From Bacillota bacterium (lineage in GTDB: Bacteria; Bacillota; Clostridia; Saccharofermentanales; DTU023): a DNA stretch of 30,081 bases. The DNA lies in contig JAEWER010000014.1 in the NCBI GenBank assembly GCA_023389255.1, forward strand, positions 1-30,081. Reading direction: 5' to 3'. The notes below the pieces were generated by a model that saw only the letters and a program-made list of their open reading frames with translations, did not search any database and had not been told where the DNA came from. How positions within the stretch are numbered: the stretch's first letter is position 1; each line of letters opens with the position of its first letter. The position numbers and the translations under genes were made by a program. Shown piece by piece: positions 8,583-16,568 of the stretch.

Positions 8583-9089
8583 CTAGTTTTTTCCGCAACA
8601 CTTTTTATATTTTTTGCCACTACCGCAAGGGCAATCGTCATTTCTACCCACTTTTTCATGAATGCGTGTATTCTCTTTCACCCATTCACGGAAAAGTTCA
8701 TCACGCTCTTCCTGCCTTAGAACCTCTTGCCATTCAGGCAGTTCATAAAGCCATTGTGCCTTTGCACGACGCATTTCTAAATACAGTTGCTTAAAATTTA
8801 TCTCACAATTAATCTCGGTGTTATCGTTGATTTCAGAGAGCTCTAATTTAGGTTCAACTGAATTTTTAATACCATCTAAGAACCCAGCAAAAATAACTAA
8901 TTCATTTCCGAATCCCAGCTTTTCTGCCAGCTCTTTCACGTTGCCTTGCAACTTGGTATTTCGCTCTTGCAAGATCTGAGCATAGGCTTCTGTTTCTAAC
9001 TCATAATAGCGATTGATTGTTTCCAAATTTGCTTGCTGAGATTGCGCATCTTCAAACATGGCATCCCATTGTTCTAAATAATTAGTCAT
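8583..9089 (-). CDS. SEC-C motif protein of unknown function
   Basis: A 168-residue protein that ends in a clear SEC-C zinc-binding motif, GRNDDCPCGSGKKYKKCCG, with the CxCx8CC cysteine pattern found at the end of SecA and in many stand-alone proteins. The first 130 residues are mostly helical, Glu/Gln-rich and without a recognised domain. The motif suggests zinc-dependent protein binding, possibly to the ribosome or SecB-like partners, but the target is unknown. It is well expressed by appearance (AAGAGG seven bases before the ATG) and is followed immediately by asnS. Confidence 0.8.
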   Translation of the reverse strand: MTNYLEQWDAMFEDAQSQQANLETINRYYELETEAYAQILQERNTKLQGNVKELAEKLGFGNELVIFAGFLDGIKNSVEPKLELSEINDNTEINCEINFKQLYLEMRRAKAQWLYELPEWQEVLRQEERDELFREWVKENTRIHEKVGRNDDCPCGSGKKYKKCCGKN

Positions 9090-9136
9090 AAATCCTCTTT
9101 TGCGGTAAATTTATTTTTCTATTTTAACAAACACAC

Positions 9137-10246
9137 TTAACGTCGTTTGAGTAACTGAGCAACCAATAATAATAGTAGGTCAAATCCTAGTTTGTCAGTT
9201 AATTCACCCTTTCTGATGCGATGTTCAATTTTAAAGCATTGTAGATACAAGCTTTCCAACTGACCTGAACTAAATTTTGTGCGTTGCCTTGCAAGTTTGC
9301 GCGCGAGAAAAGGTTGAATTTTTAGTTTTTCTGCTATTGCCTTTTCTGTAGGTAAATCAATCGCCAATAACAACTGCTTGATATGGCGCACAAACATAAA
9401 TTTAAGCATTTGAATTGCCGTGCCTTGTGCTAATAATTTATCAACTAATTGAAATGCTACTTCAGCTCTGCCATCTATGATGGCATCTGTCATATTGAAG
9501 ACGGTACCTTTTAAGTTAGGAATACAAACATCTTCAACCACTGTTTCATCTATTCTGCTGATTTTGTTATGTTGGGCAAAATTACATAATTTATCAAATT
9601 CACTGAGCAAAACTAGCATTTGATTGTCAGCGCGTTGCACTAGTTCAAGTTTGGCGTTACCTGTAAATTCTAATTGGTATTTATTTGCTAATTTAGTCAC
9701 ATAATTTTGTAGAGTATTATCTTCTTCGTAATCAAATAGACAGAGTAAACCATGCTCCGCCAAGCTGGCTATAAATTTACGGCTACGTTTATCAACTTCA
9801 TCTTCACGCAAAATTAAACAAGCACCTTGTGGTAATGCGCTCACAATTTCTTGCAGTCGTTCTTTGGGATCTAAAGTTTCCTGTTTACCTTGTTTTTTAT
9901 CTTTTTTGACTGTTTTGCTTGTCGTTTTCTTTTTGTTTTTGGCGTCACTTGCTCCAGCGAGTAGACCACTATTACGCACAATCACCACTTTTCGCTCTGA
10001 AAGAAACGGCAAAGACATGGCTGCCACTTCCACCTTGGCAAGATCTTCAAGTTTGGCTTTACCGAAAAAGTCAAATACTTGTAAATCAACTTGTCTTGCT
10101 TCTGGACGAATAAATTTATCTTTAATCGCCCTGAGTAGAGCTTCTTGTGTATATGGTTCCTTACCAGTCAGCAGACAAAACGCAGGCCAGTTATTGTTTT
10201 TTAACTGCTTGCTCGCTTCCTGGTAATTAATCCATGTTGCAGACAT
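9137..10246 (-). CDS. holA: DNA polymerase III delta subunit
   Basis: A 369-residue protein of the HolA/YqeN family, the wrench subunit of the clamp loader that opens the beta sliding clamp. The N-terminal AAA+-like domain lacks a Walker A motif, as expected for delta. It shows LLTGKEPYTQEALLRAIKDK, VFDFFGKAKLEDLAKVEVAAMSLPFLSERKVVIVR-type organisation, and a C-terminal helical collar domain ending DLLLLLVAQLLKRR. A Lys-rich insert (KNKKKTTSKTVKKDKKQ) at about residues 103-120 is longer than usual. The gene overlaps the end of comEC by 20 bases and has AGGAG upstream; the comEC-holA pair is a standard Bacillota arrangement. Confidence 0.93.
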   Translation of the reverse strand: MSATWINYQEASKQLKNNNWPAFCLLTGKEPYTQEALLRAIKDKFIRPEARQVDLQVFDFFGKAKLEDLAKVEVAAMSLPFLSERKVVIVRNSGLLAGASDAKNKKKTTSKTVKKDKKQGKQETLDPKERLQEIVSALPQGACLILREDEVDKRSRKFIASLAEHGLLCLFDYEEDNTLQNYVTKLANKYQLEFTGNAKLELVQRADNQMLVLLSEFDKLCNFAQHNKISRIDETVVEDVCIPNLKGTVFNMTDAIIDGRAEVAFQLVDKLLAQGTAIQMLKFMFVRHIKQLLLAIDLPTEKAIAEKLKIQPFLARKLARQRTKFSSGQLESLYLQCFKIEHRIRKGELTDKLGFDLLLLLVAQLLKRR

Positions 10247-12779
10247 TCTCTTCTCCTAACCAAGTCCTAAACTGAATATCTTGTGCACCAATTGATAAAT
10301 TAATACAGCCAGCAACATCTGTACGAATAACTGGTGCTCCTTTTGATTGTAACCTCTCCAACACTTGCTGTCGTGGATGACCATAATTATTTTTACCCAC
10401 ACTGATAACATTTAGCCGTGCTTGTACTGCTTGTAAAAATGCTGATGTGTTAGAGCCAGCAGAACCATGATGCGGAACTTTGAGAATATCAGATTGCAGA
10501 TTGAAACCTTCGTTCATTAATTCATGTTCCCCCTTGGCGGTTAAATCGCCTGTAAAAAGCAATTTATGTTTACCGATGCATAGTTGTAAAACTATCGATG
10601 TATCATTTAAGTCATTGGCGTGGCTAGCCTTAGCAAAATCTGGTCCCAGCACAATAGCTTTGTCTGTCTTAGCATCCACTGTAATTTCATCTCGACGATT
10701 TAGTTCTCCAATCTGACAACCTTCTTTACTAGCTAGTTCTATAATTTCAGATTTACTTATCGGTAAAGGTTTATCTTGTTGCTCTATGACATATTCTTCT
10801 AAATTCTTATGCTTAGTTTTAGTGTCACTACCTGCAATTTGTTTTTCAGCTTGTTCAGTGGTTGCATATCCTGGTAACCAAATTTTCTTGACACTTGCAT
10901 AGGAGGCTAATTCCAGCACACCTCCCACATGATCAGCATGCAAATGCGTAACTATAGCATTATCTATCTGCGAAATGCCTAGATAATTAAGTGCTGGTAT
11001 TAATACTCGTTCCCCTTGTTGCCATGTACCGCCATCAATCAAGAGAGTTCGTCGCTTGGGACTTATGATTAACGCTGAATCACCTTGACCTACATCGAAA
11101 AAGTAAATCTGCCAAGTAGGGCGTTCATGCCTAACAACAGCTACATAACTAGCACCTAATAACAATTGACAAGCAAGAAACAGACAACAGATGCTGGGCT
11201 TAATTAGCGCAATTCGATATGTAAGCCAAAACAACAGAATAGTGAAGAGGAGCAAAATCATCACTTGACTTTTACTATCTTGAGCAAACCAAAGCTCTAT
11301 TATCTGTCTATTGGCAAGTTTTAACACACCGCGTAAAACACCTATCAAAAATTGGCAACTAATCACTAACCACTTAAGCCCGCTAAACAGCAGTGATGTG
11401 GCACCTATAAACTGAACTGCTACTAGTAACAATACCGTCGGGAAAATAATGGCAAATAATAGACCTAGCGGATAGGTATAGATAACAGCTTGCCAATTAA
11501 CTCTACCGAATTGATGCATCAAAAAAATAAAAGCTAAAATTTGTGCCACTAGGTTGGGTAAAAATGCTTTACCAAAGGCTACTATCCAAGTGCTGGGATG
11601 CATGATCACCTTACGATATCGCCATCTACGTTGACGCTGATCAGCATATTTCTCATAGCGTTGTAGCGCATTCAGATCTGGTAAACACAGTAAAGCGAGT
11701 GCTCCCCAAAAACTGAGATAAAAACTTGGTTGTAAAGGAGCTAAGGGATTGAACAACACTTGAGCGATACTACTCAGCGCCAGCGTTTCTAATTTGTGTG
11801 TGAACTTAAAACGCAATCTCGCTTCTTCGCGATAAAAGTAACAAAACCCTGCTCTTAAAAGTCCGATCTTAAAGCCACAAACCCATAAATAACCGCAAAA
11901 AAATATCAATAGCAAGCACCATCTACTACGTCTTTTTAGAGGATAGGTAACCACTAAAAGTGGCAACAAAAAGAAACTGAGATGGGTTCCAGATAACGCT
12001 AAAAAATGGGCAACTCCACCTTGCGAAAATAACAATTTATCTCTTCTTTCTAGCTTAGTTGTATCGCCAAAAACCATGCTTTGTAGTAATCCTGCATCCC
12101 GAGACGATAACCAGCTACTCAGTCGCTTAAACAGCCACTTTTGACAGGCATAATTAGCAAAGAGCCAGGTCTTGCTTGTTTGTACATTTTGTGGGACAGC
12201 TGTATTAGTAAAATCGTAAAAATCACACACACCATGTTTCTTTAGCAAAGCTAACTCATCGAAACCACCTGGATTACGTGGTATCTGTGCTTTACTTGCC
12301 TGTGCTAGCCCCTGCACTCGCCAAACTGCTGCCCACGCATCAACTCTACCTTTAACTGCTATGCGCTTACCCGTAATATCTTGGAATAATAGACAAATTT
12401 GCTTACCCCCACGATAAATTGTGCCAATTCGTATACCTGAAAACTTTTGATATGTAGCATCATCAATCACCTCTTTGTTAGTTGTTAACAGTGGCTGTAA
12501 ATGATCATTTTCTGCATAATAACTAATCGCTAGTACATGTACTGTCTGGATGATTAACAGTGTTAACAAAAGTCTTTTTTGCCATGCTCGTAAAACTAAT
12601 AGTTCTAGCACTTGACAGGTCGCAAACACCATAATCAGCAAAGTGGCTACAAATAAAAACCAGTATTTTGTGCCAAGCAGAGAAAAAATGATGTACCAAG
12701 TAACACTGGGCGCAATTAAAGATATGGCGGTTAACAAGCCATATCTTGAGCAAGTGATGCTATGCTTTGACAACTTCAT
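10227..12779 (-). CDS. comEC: ComEC/Rec2 DNA-uptake channel
   Basis: An 850-residue integral membrane protein that forms the DNA-import channel for natural competence. Hydrophobic segments near the N-terminus are followed by an extracellular OB-fold-like part (IAVKGRVDAWAAVW region), the competence domain with many membrane helices (about residues 220-560; GVAHFLALSGTHLSFFLLP is the family hallmark), and a C-terminal metallo-beta-lactamase domain with THLHADH at residues 611-617, DVGQGDSALI before it and KVPHHGS after it. All metal ligands appear intact, so a nuclease function for the C-terminal domain is plausible. The ATG at 12779 lacks a clear ribosome site. No other competence genes are in the window, so it is not evidence that the strain is transformable. 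Confidence 0.93.
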   Translation of the reverse strand: MKLSKHSITCSRYGLLTAISLIAPSVTWYIIFSLLGTKYWFLFVATLLIMVFATCQVLELLVLRAWQKRLLLTLLIIQTVHVLAISYYAENDHLQPLLTTNKEVIDDATYQKFSGIRIGTIYRGGKQICLLFQDITGKRIAVKGRVDAWAAVWRVQGLAQASKAQIPRNPGGFDELALLKKHGVCDFYDFTNTAVPQNVQTSKTWLFANYACQKWLFKRLSSWLSSRDAGLLQSMVFGDTTKLERRDKLLFSQGGVAHFLALSGTHLSFFLLPLLVVTYPLKRRSRWCLLLIFFCGYLWVCGFKIGLLRAGFCYFYREEARLRFKFTHKLETLALSSIAQVLFNPLAPLQPSFYLSFWGALALLCLPDLNALQRYEKYADQRQRRWRYRKVIMHPSTWIVAFGKAFLPNLVAQILAFIFLMHQFGRVNWQAVIYTYPLGLLFAIIFPTVLLLVAVQFIGATSLLFSGLKWLVISCQFLIGVLRGVLKLANRQIIELWFAQDSKSQVMILLLFTILLFWLTYRIALIKPSICCLFLACQLLLGASYVAVVRHERPTWQIYFFDVGQGDSALIISPKRRTLLIDGGTWQQGERVLIPALNYLGISQIDNAIVTHLHADHVGGVLELASYASVKKIWLPGYATTEQAEKQIAGSDTKTKHKNLEEYVIEQQDKPLPISKSEIIELASKEGCQIGELNRRDEITVDAKTDKAIVLGPDFAKASHANDLNDTSIVLQLCIGKHKLLFTGDLTAKGEHELMNEGFNLQSDILKVPHHGSAGSNTSAFLQAVQARLNVISVGKNNYGHPRQQVLERLQSKGAPVIRTDVAGCINLSIGAQDIQFRTWLGEENVCNMD

Positions 12780-12937
12780 GCATCGAGTTTGCCAAAATAA
12801 TCATCACTGTTAGACGTAATATCTGACAACAAATGACAAATGCTAATGCTCAGCAAGTAGCATTACAACACTTTTTTGCCCACTTAAGACTTTTTACACA
12901 CTTTTTAAGATTTTCTAGGCAATCTTCAAAGACTCAA
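12780..12937. other. Intergenic region upstream of comEC
   Basis: About 160 bases between the comEC start and the terminator of the tRNA gene; it should hold the comEC-holA promoter. A small imperfect hairpin (TGCTA..TGCT..AGCA..TAGCA, 12841-12862) is visible. On the minus strand there are two TTGTCA hexamers, but neither has a convincing -10 at the right distance. No gene is seen. Confidence 0.4.
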
Positions 12938-12977
12938 AAAGTCCCCTAAGACGTTAATTTCAGTCTTAGGGGACTTT
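12938..12977 (-). terminator. Rho-independent terminator after tRNA-Ser
   Basis: A perfect 15-bp stem (AAAGTCCCCTAAGAC, 12938-12952, with its complement at 12963-12977) closes a 10-base loop. On the minus strand it is followed by TTTTTGAG, the expected U-tract. It ends the ysxC/tRNA-Ser transcript and insulates comEC. Confidence 0.9.
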
Positions 12978-12991
12978 ATTCAAAAGTTTAA

Positions 12992-13082
12992 TGGCGGAGA
13001 GAAAGGGATTCGAACCCTTGGTGGGCGTGAACCCACGCCGGTTTTCAAGACCGGTGCCTTAAACCAACTCGACCATCTCTCC
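12992..13082 (-). tRNA. tRNA-Ser (anticodon UGA)
   Basis: A 91-base class II tRNA. The acceptor stem GGAGAGA pairs with its 3' partner ending CTCTCC; the discriminator G is followed by an encoded CCA (12992-12994). The anticodon loop CTTGAAAA gives UGA, reading UCA and UCG serine codons. A long variable arm (GCGTGGG..CCCACG) and the T-loop GGTTCGAATCC confirm serine. It has its own promoter upstream and a strong terminator downstream. Confidence 0.97.
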
Positions 13083-13096
13083 AGTTGACCGTTAGA

Positions 13097-13126
13097 ACTA
13101 TAGCACAAATAAATAGCCTATTTCAA
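13097..13126 (-). promoter_or_regulatory. Sigma-A type promoter of tRNA-Ser
   Basis: On the minus strand TTGAAA (13121-13126) and TATAGT (13097-13102) are separated by 18 bases, with TGC directly before the -10 (extended -10). Transcription would begin near 13090, about eight bases before the mature tRNA. The -35 lies just after the ysxC stop codon. Confidence 0.65.
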
Positions 13127-13127
13127 G

Positions 13128-13748
13128 CTAATCATTAGCTAAAACTGAGTAGCCTAAATGGCTGGCTATCATCTGACGAATTTCTTGAATACCTTTTCGT
13201 TTCAGCGTTGATGTTTGCAGGCAATTGATATCTAGACCCGTCAAAGATAGTAATTGTGTTTTGAGCGCTTGCACCTGTTTACGTAGTTCGTTAGGTTTTA
13301 GTTTGTCACATTTAGTTAAGACGATGGCAAACGGCACTTCTTTTTCTGCTAACCAAGTCACCATCTGTTGATCTTCCAAATTCAATTTATGGCGACAGTC
13401 CAGTAGCTGTAAGTACAACGCAATAGGCTGTTTACTAGATAAATAGTCATTGGTCAGCTGGTTGAAGCGCTGTTGTTCAAACCCAGCTACTTTAGCGTAA
13501 CCATATCCAGGTACATCCACAAAATAGAGTTTATCATCGATATCGTAGAACAAAATATTACGTGTTTTTCCGGGTGTGGAAGCAACTCTCGCTAGTTTGT
13601 TCTGTCCACAAAGCAAGTTGATCAGAGAAGATTTGCCAACATTTGATTTACCACTAAATACAATCTGCGGTACTCCATCTGTAGGCAGTTGTTTTTTGGT
13701 AGCAACCAAACAGGCTAATTGTGCTTTGCGAAAGTTTAGAGTATCCAC
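13128..13748 (-). CDS. ysxC: Ribosome-biogenesis GTPase YsxC/EngB
   Basis: A 206-residue GTPase of the TrmE-Era-EngA superfamily needed for late assembly of the 50S ribosomal subunit. G1 is GKSNVGKS (residues 33-40), the switch region includes STPGKTRNI, G3 is DVPGYGYAK, and G4 is TKCDK, all typical of EngB. The start is a GTG at 13748 with TAGGTG upstream, overlapping the stop of the preceding PRPP-synthetase-like gene; an ATG two bases earlier is out of frame. The gene is thus coupled to the nucleotide genes rather than to its frequent partner lonA or clpX. Confidence 0.94.
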   Translation of the reverse strand: MDTLNFRKAQLACLVATKKQLPTDGVPQIVFSGKSNVGKSSLINLLCGQNKLARVASTPGKTRNILFYDIDDKLYFVDVPGYGYAKVAGFEQQRFNQLTNDYLSSKQPIALYLQLLDCRHKLNLEDQQMVTWLAEKEVPFAIVLTKCDKLKPNELRKQVQALKTQLLSLTGLDINCLQTSTLKRKGIQEIRQMIASHLGYSVLAND

Positions 13749-13756
13749 ATTAACAC

Positions 13757-15046
13757 CTAGGCTTCGAGATCTAGTTCGACCTGACTTGCTAAAACTTGCT
13801 CGCTCGCCACACCTGGCTCGACAACATCTTCCTTACGCACTCGCTTCATCAACTTCTCAATCTTGCGTGACGGATTGAACAATGAAGTCATCGATGCGTT
13901 ATGGTTGATAGCATCAATCAGAAGGGCAATAAACTTTGTCATATCTGCGCTGGAGTACCAAGGTGATTGTTTGACAGCATCTTCTGTATAGATAAGATTA
14001 GTTGTCAAAACTCGGTCAATTAAGCCCTGTTCATAGGCTTCATCGAATAATCTAGTGCCATCGGTGAATAAACCAAAAGTAGCTGCACAGAAAATACGAT
14101 TAGCTTTTTTCTGTTTGAGAATACGAGCTAAATCTAACATGGATTCGCCTGACGAAATCATATCATCAACGATTAAAATATCCATACCCTCGACATTATC
14201 GCCCAAAAACTCATGCGCAATAATAGGGTTTCTACCATTTTCAACGCGTGAGTAGTCACGACGTTTATAGAAAGTACCTAGTGGTAGTCCCATCATGGAG
14301 GCGTAATACATCGATCGCTGAATGGCACCTTCATCGGGAGAAACTACCATCATGTGCTGGGGATCCAAGCGCAGATCAGGCACATCACGCACCAAACGCT
14401 TCATGATTTGATAGTAGGATGGTATGGATTCAAAACTATGTGTCGGTACTGAGTTAGAAACACGTTCATCGTGGGCATCGAAAGTGATCAATGACGAAAT
14501 ACCCAAGTTGAATAATTCTTCGAGCATGTAGGCGCAATCCAAGGATTCACGGGCAGTTCTACGATGCTGTCTGCTCTCATACAAGAATGGCATAATCACG
14601 TTAATACGACGTGCCTGTCCTGAGGCTGCTAAGATCATGCGTTTCAAGTCTTGATAATGATCATCTGGACTCATGTGGTTAATGACACCACGCATTTTAT
14701 AAGTACAACTATAATTAGTAATATCCGCCAAAATATAGAGATCATGGCCACGTACGGTATTTTGGATAACGCCTTTACCCTCACCAGAAGAGAAACGCAC
14801 TGCCTTAGTGTCGATGATATAGTTGTCACGCATGAAGCCTGTTTCATGCTCTACTTCATCCTCTGCCACATTGTGCAAATATTCACATCTGCGCTGTACC
14901 AAGTGTTGGTTTACTTGTGTGGCAAATTCTCTGGCACCGTCCAAGGCGATAATGCCGATTGGTCCCATCGCTGGCATTGGATTATCTCCATACTGATCGT
15001 AACGGAAATAATCGACTTCTCCCATTCTTCCTTTATTGCTTGGCAT
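13757..15046 (-). CDS. Ribose-phosphate pyrophosphokinase-like protein (copy 1)
   Basis: A 429-residue protein of the PRPP synthetase family (ribose 5-phosphate + ATP to PRPP + AMP), with two phosphoribosyltransferase-type domains. Recognisable parts are FSSGEGKGVIQNTVRGHDLY in the first domain, FDAHDERV (catalytic Asp/His region), VVSPDEGAIQRSMYYASMMG, FYKRRDYS, and the PRPP loop VDDMISSGES starting at residue 293. Canonical bacterial Prs is about 315 residues; this belongs to a longer clostridial type with extra N- and C-terminal segments. The catalytic flexible loop (RQDRK in Prs) reads ESRQHRRTARESLD, and the TAGT of the PRPP loop is SGES. It is adjacent to a paralogue at 15056-16243 and has GAGGGG before its ATG. 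Active enzyme or regulatory paralogue cannot be decided from sequence alone. Confidence 0.82.
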   Translation of the reverse strand: MPSNKGRMGEVDYFRYDQYGDNPMPAMGPIGIIALDGAREFATQVNQHLVQRRCEYLHNVAEDEVEHETGFMRDNYIIDTKAVRFSSGEGKGVIQNTVRGHDLYILADITNYSCTYKMRGVINHMSPDDHYQDLKRMILAASGQARRINVIMPFLYESRQHRRTARESLDCAYMLEELFNLGISSLITFDAHDERVSNSVPTHSFESIPSYYQIMKRLVRDVPDLRLDPQHMMVVSPDEGAIQRSMYYASMMGLPLGTFYKRRDYSRVENGRNPIIAHEFLGDNVEGMDILIVDDMISSGESMLDLARILKQKKANRIFCAATFGLFTDGTRLFDEAYEQGLIDRVLTTNLIYTEDAVKQSPWYSSADMTKFIALLIDAINHNASMTSLFNPSRKIEKLMKRVRKEDVVEPGVASEQVLASQVELDLEA

Positions 15047-15055
15047 AATTCCCCT

Positions 15056-16243
15056 CTACTGCTTTCCGTATTCCTGAATTCGACGCTTGATACGCTCTGT
15101 CGGATCAAGTAGAGCGGACAAGGAAGAATCACAGTTTAGTGAATCTAAAATCAATGCTAAATAGCGTGAGATGCTGACGTCTGTATACCAATTAGCGGCC
15201 AGCAAAGCTTCGGAGCGAAAGCACATATTTGTAGCAAACACTCGTTCGATACATCCTTCTTCATGCGCTTGATTGATGTGCTCAAATCCTTTAGTAAATT
15301 GAGCAAAAGATGCTGCACAAATAATTCGTTTGGCACCTTTTTCTTTCAAAGCTTTAGCACAAGAAACCATAGTATTTCCTGTATCGATCATATCGTCGAT
15401 CAGCAATACATCTTTACCTTCTAAACTATCACCGAGATATCGCTTTTCATTTTCGTCATAGATGCCTAACTGCGAATTAAATTGACGACGGCGATAAAAA
15501 ATACCGAGTGGTACTTTGAGCATTGAGGCATAGTAAATACAACGAGAAACTGTGGTCTCATCTGGGCTTACAACCACCAGGTGATCCGAATCGAGAGCCA
15601 AATCATCGTAGTGGTCTAGTATTGCCTCAATGATTTGAAACGAGGTGGATACCGATTCAAAATTTTTACCTGGCACAGCATTCTTGACGCGTGGATCATG
15701 AGCATCAAAAGTGAGCACATTGCTGACACCCATCTCAAATAAATATTTGAGCATTACAGCACAATCAAGAGAACCACGGTTAGTGCGTTGATAACGTCTA
15801 CTCTCATAGAGATAAGGTAAAACTACATTAACTCGTTTAGCTGTACCGTGAATGGCGCTGATAATACGCACAACGTCCATAAAATGATCGTCAGGACTGA
15901 GCGATGACATTCGATTAAAGCGAGTGATGAATTTACCATGATTCAAAACATCACAGATGATAAAAACATCGTGACCACGTACAGAATCTTTGACGTAAGC
16001 CTTGCCTTCACCCGAGGTAAATCTAGTTAAATCAACTGGTATACGGTAATCACTGCGCAAATATCCTACTGTGTCCGCTAAACACTGTTGTTGTTGCGCT
16101 ATAACGTTGCGTCGATTGCGTAGATGATAATTGACTGAATCGGAAAAATTAGAATCTAGTTGCTCAGAAATAATAGCGATAGGAGCCAAGGGCTGTGCAA
16201 TCGCTTCTTTCTGTCTAGGTACTTTACATTGTTCTGACATCAT
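15056..16243 (-). CDS. Ribose-phosphate pyrophosphokinase-like protein (copy 2)
   Basis: A 395-residue relative of copy 1, in tandem with it and nine bases upstream in the transcript. It carries the same landmarks: FTSGEGKAYVKDSVRGHDVF, FDAHDPRVKNAVPGKNFES, VVSPDETTVSRCIYYASML, FYRRRQFN, and the PRPP loop IDDMIDTGNT beginning at residue 282, which is closer to the canonical DDxxDTAGT than in copy 1. The flexible-loop region is ESRRYQRTNRGSLD. The two copies differ throughout, so the duplication is old. They may form a hetero-oligomer in which one subunit is regulatory, as eukaryotic PRPP-synthetase-associated proteins do; that is an inference. Two ATG codons (16243 and 16240) follow AAAGGA. 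Confidence 0.82.
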   Translation of the reverse strand: MMSEQCKVPRQKEAIAQPLAPIAIISEQLDSNFSDSVNYHLRNRRNVIAQQQQCLADTVGYLRSDYRIPVDLTRFTSGEGKAYVKDSVRGHDVFIICDVLNHGKFITRFNRMSSLSPDDHFMDVVRIISAIHGTAKRVNVVLPYLYESRRYQRTNRGSLDCAVMLKYLFEMGVSNVLTFDAHDPRVKNAVPGKNFESVSTSFQIIEAILDHYDDLALDSDHLVVVSPDETTVSRCIYYASMLKVPLGIFYRRRQFNSQLGIYDENEKRYLGDSLEGKDVLLIDDMIDTGNTMVSCAKALKEKGAKRIICAASFAQFTKGFEHINQAHEEGCIERVFATNMCFRSEALLAANWYTDVSISRYLALILDSLNCDSSLSALLDPTERIKRRIQEYGKQ

Positions 16244-16292
16244 AAATCCTTTGGCGGTTTCCGCGTAACTTAATCATACCATCACCAACACG

Positions 16293-16559
16293 TCATTGAC
16301 GCTTGATGTGACGATATATGTAGACTGCCCAACAATATGCTCCTAAAAGCAAGACTTCTATGCCAAAAAGCAAGTAAAAAGTTTTGAGATTATCTCCAGA
16401 AATTAATAAATCGATCACTATCACTAATAAAAGCATCAAGACTTTGCCTAGCAAGATGCCATAACGGTTAGTTCGAAAAAACTCAGCTAATTTAAGCAAT
16501 GAGTCATGCGTGTTTTCTTGCTCCCAAGGAGCTGGGTTTGTTTCTGTTTTTTTCGCCAT
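16293..16559 (-). CDS. Small two-helix membrane protein of unknown function
   Basis: An 88-residue protein, not recognised. About 34 polar N-terminal residues (MAKKTETNPAPWEQENTHDS...) precede two hydrophobic helices (about residues 34-53 and 62-81) separated by a short loop SGDNLKTF, and a basic tail YRHIKRQ, so both ends are probably cytoplasmic. The ATG at 16559 has AGAGGG six bases upstream, overlapping the region just after the NFACT-gene stop, so it is translated as part of the rqcH operon and is likely a genuine gene. It lies immediately before the PRPP-synthetase pair. Confidence 0.7.
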   Translation of the reverse strand: MAKKTETNPAPWEQENTHDSLLKLAEFFRTNRYGILLGKVLMLLLVIVIDLLISGDNLKTFYLLFGIEVLLLGAYCWAVYIYRHIKRQ

Positions 16560-16568
16560 TTTTCCCTC

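Noticed and set aside
14651..15112. Plus-strand open frame of 153 codons opposite the PRPP-synthetase-like genes
   Set aside because: It spans the junction of two clear genes on the other strand, and its Ile/Thr/His-rich translation resembles no protein family; it is an antisense shadow.
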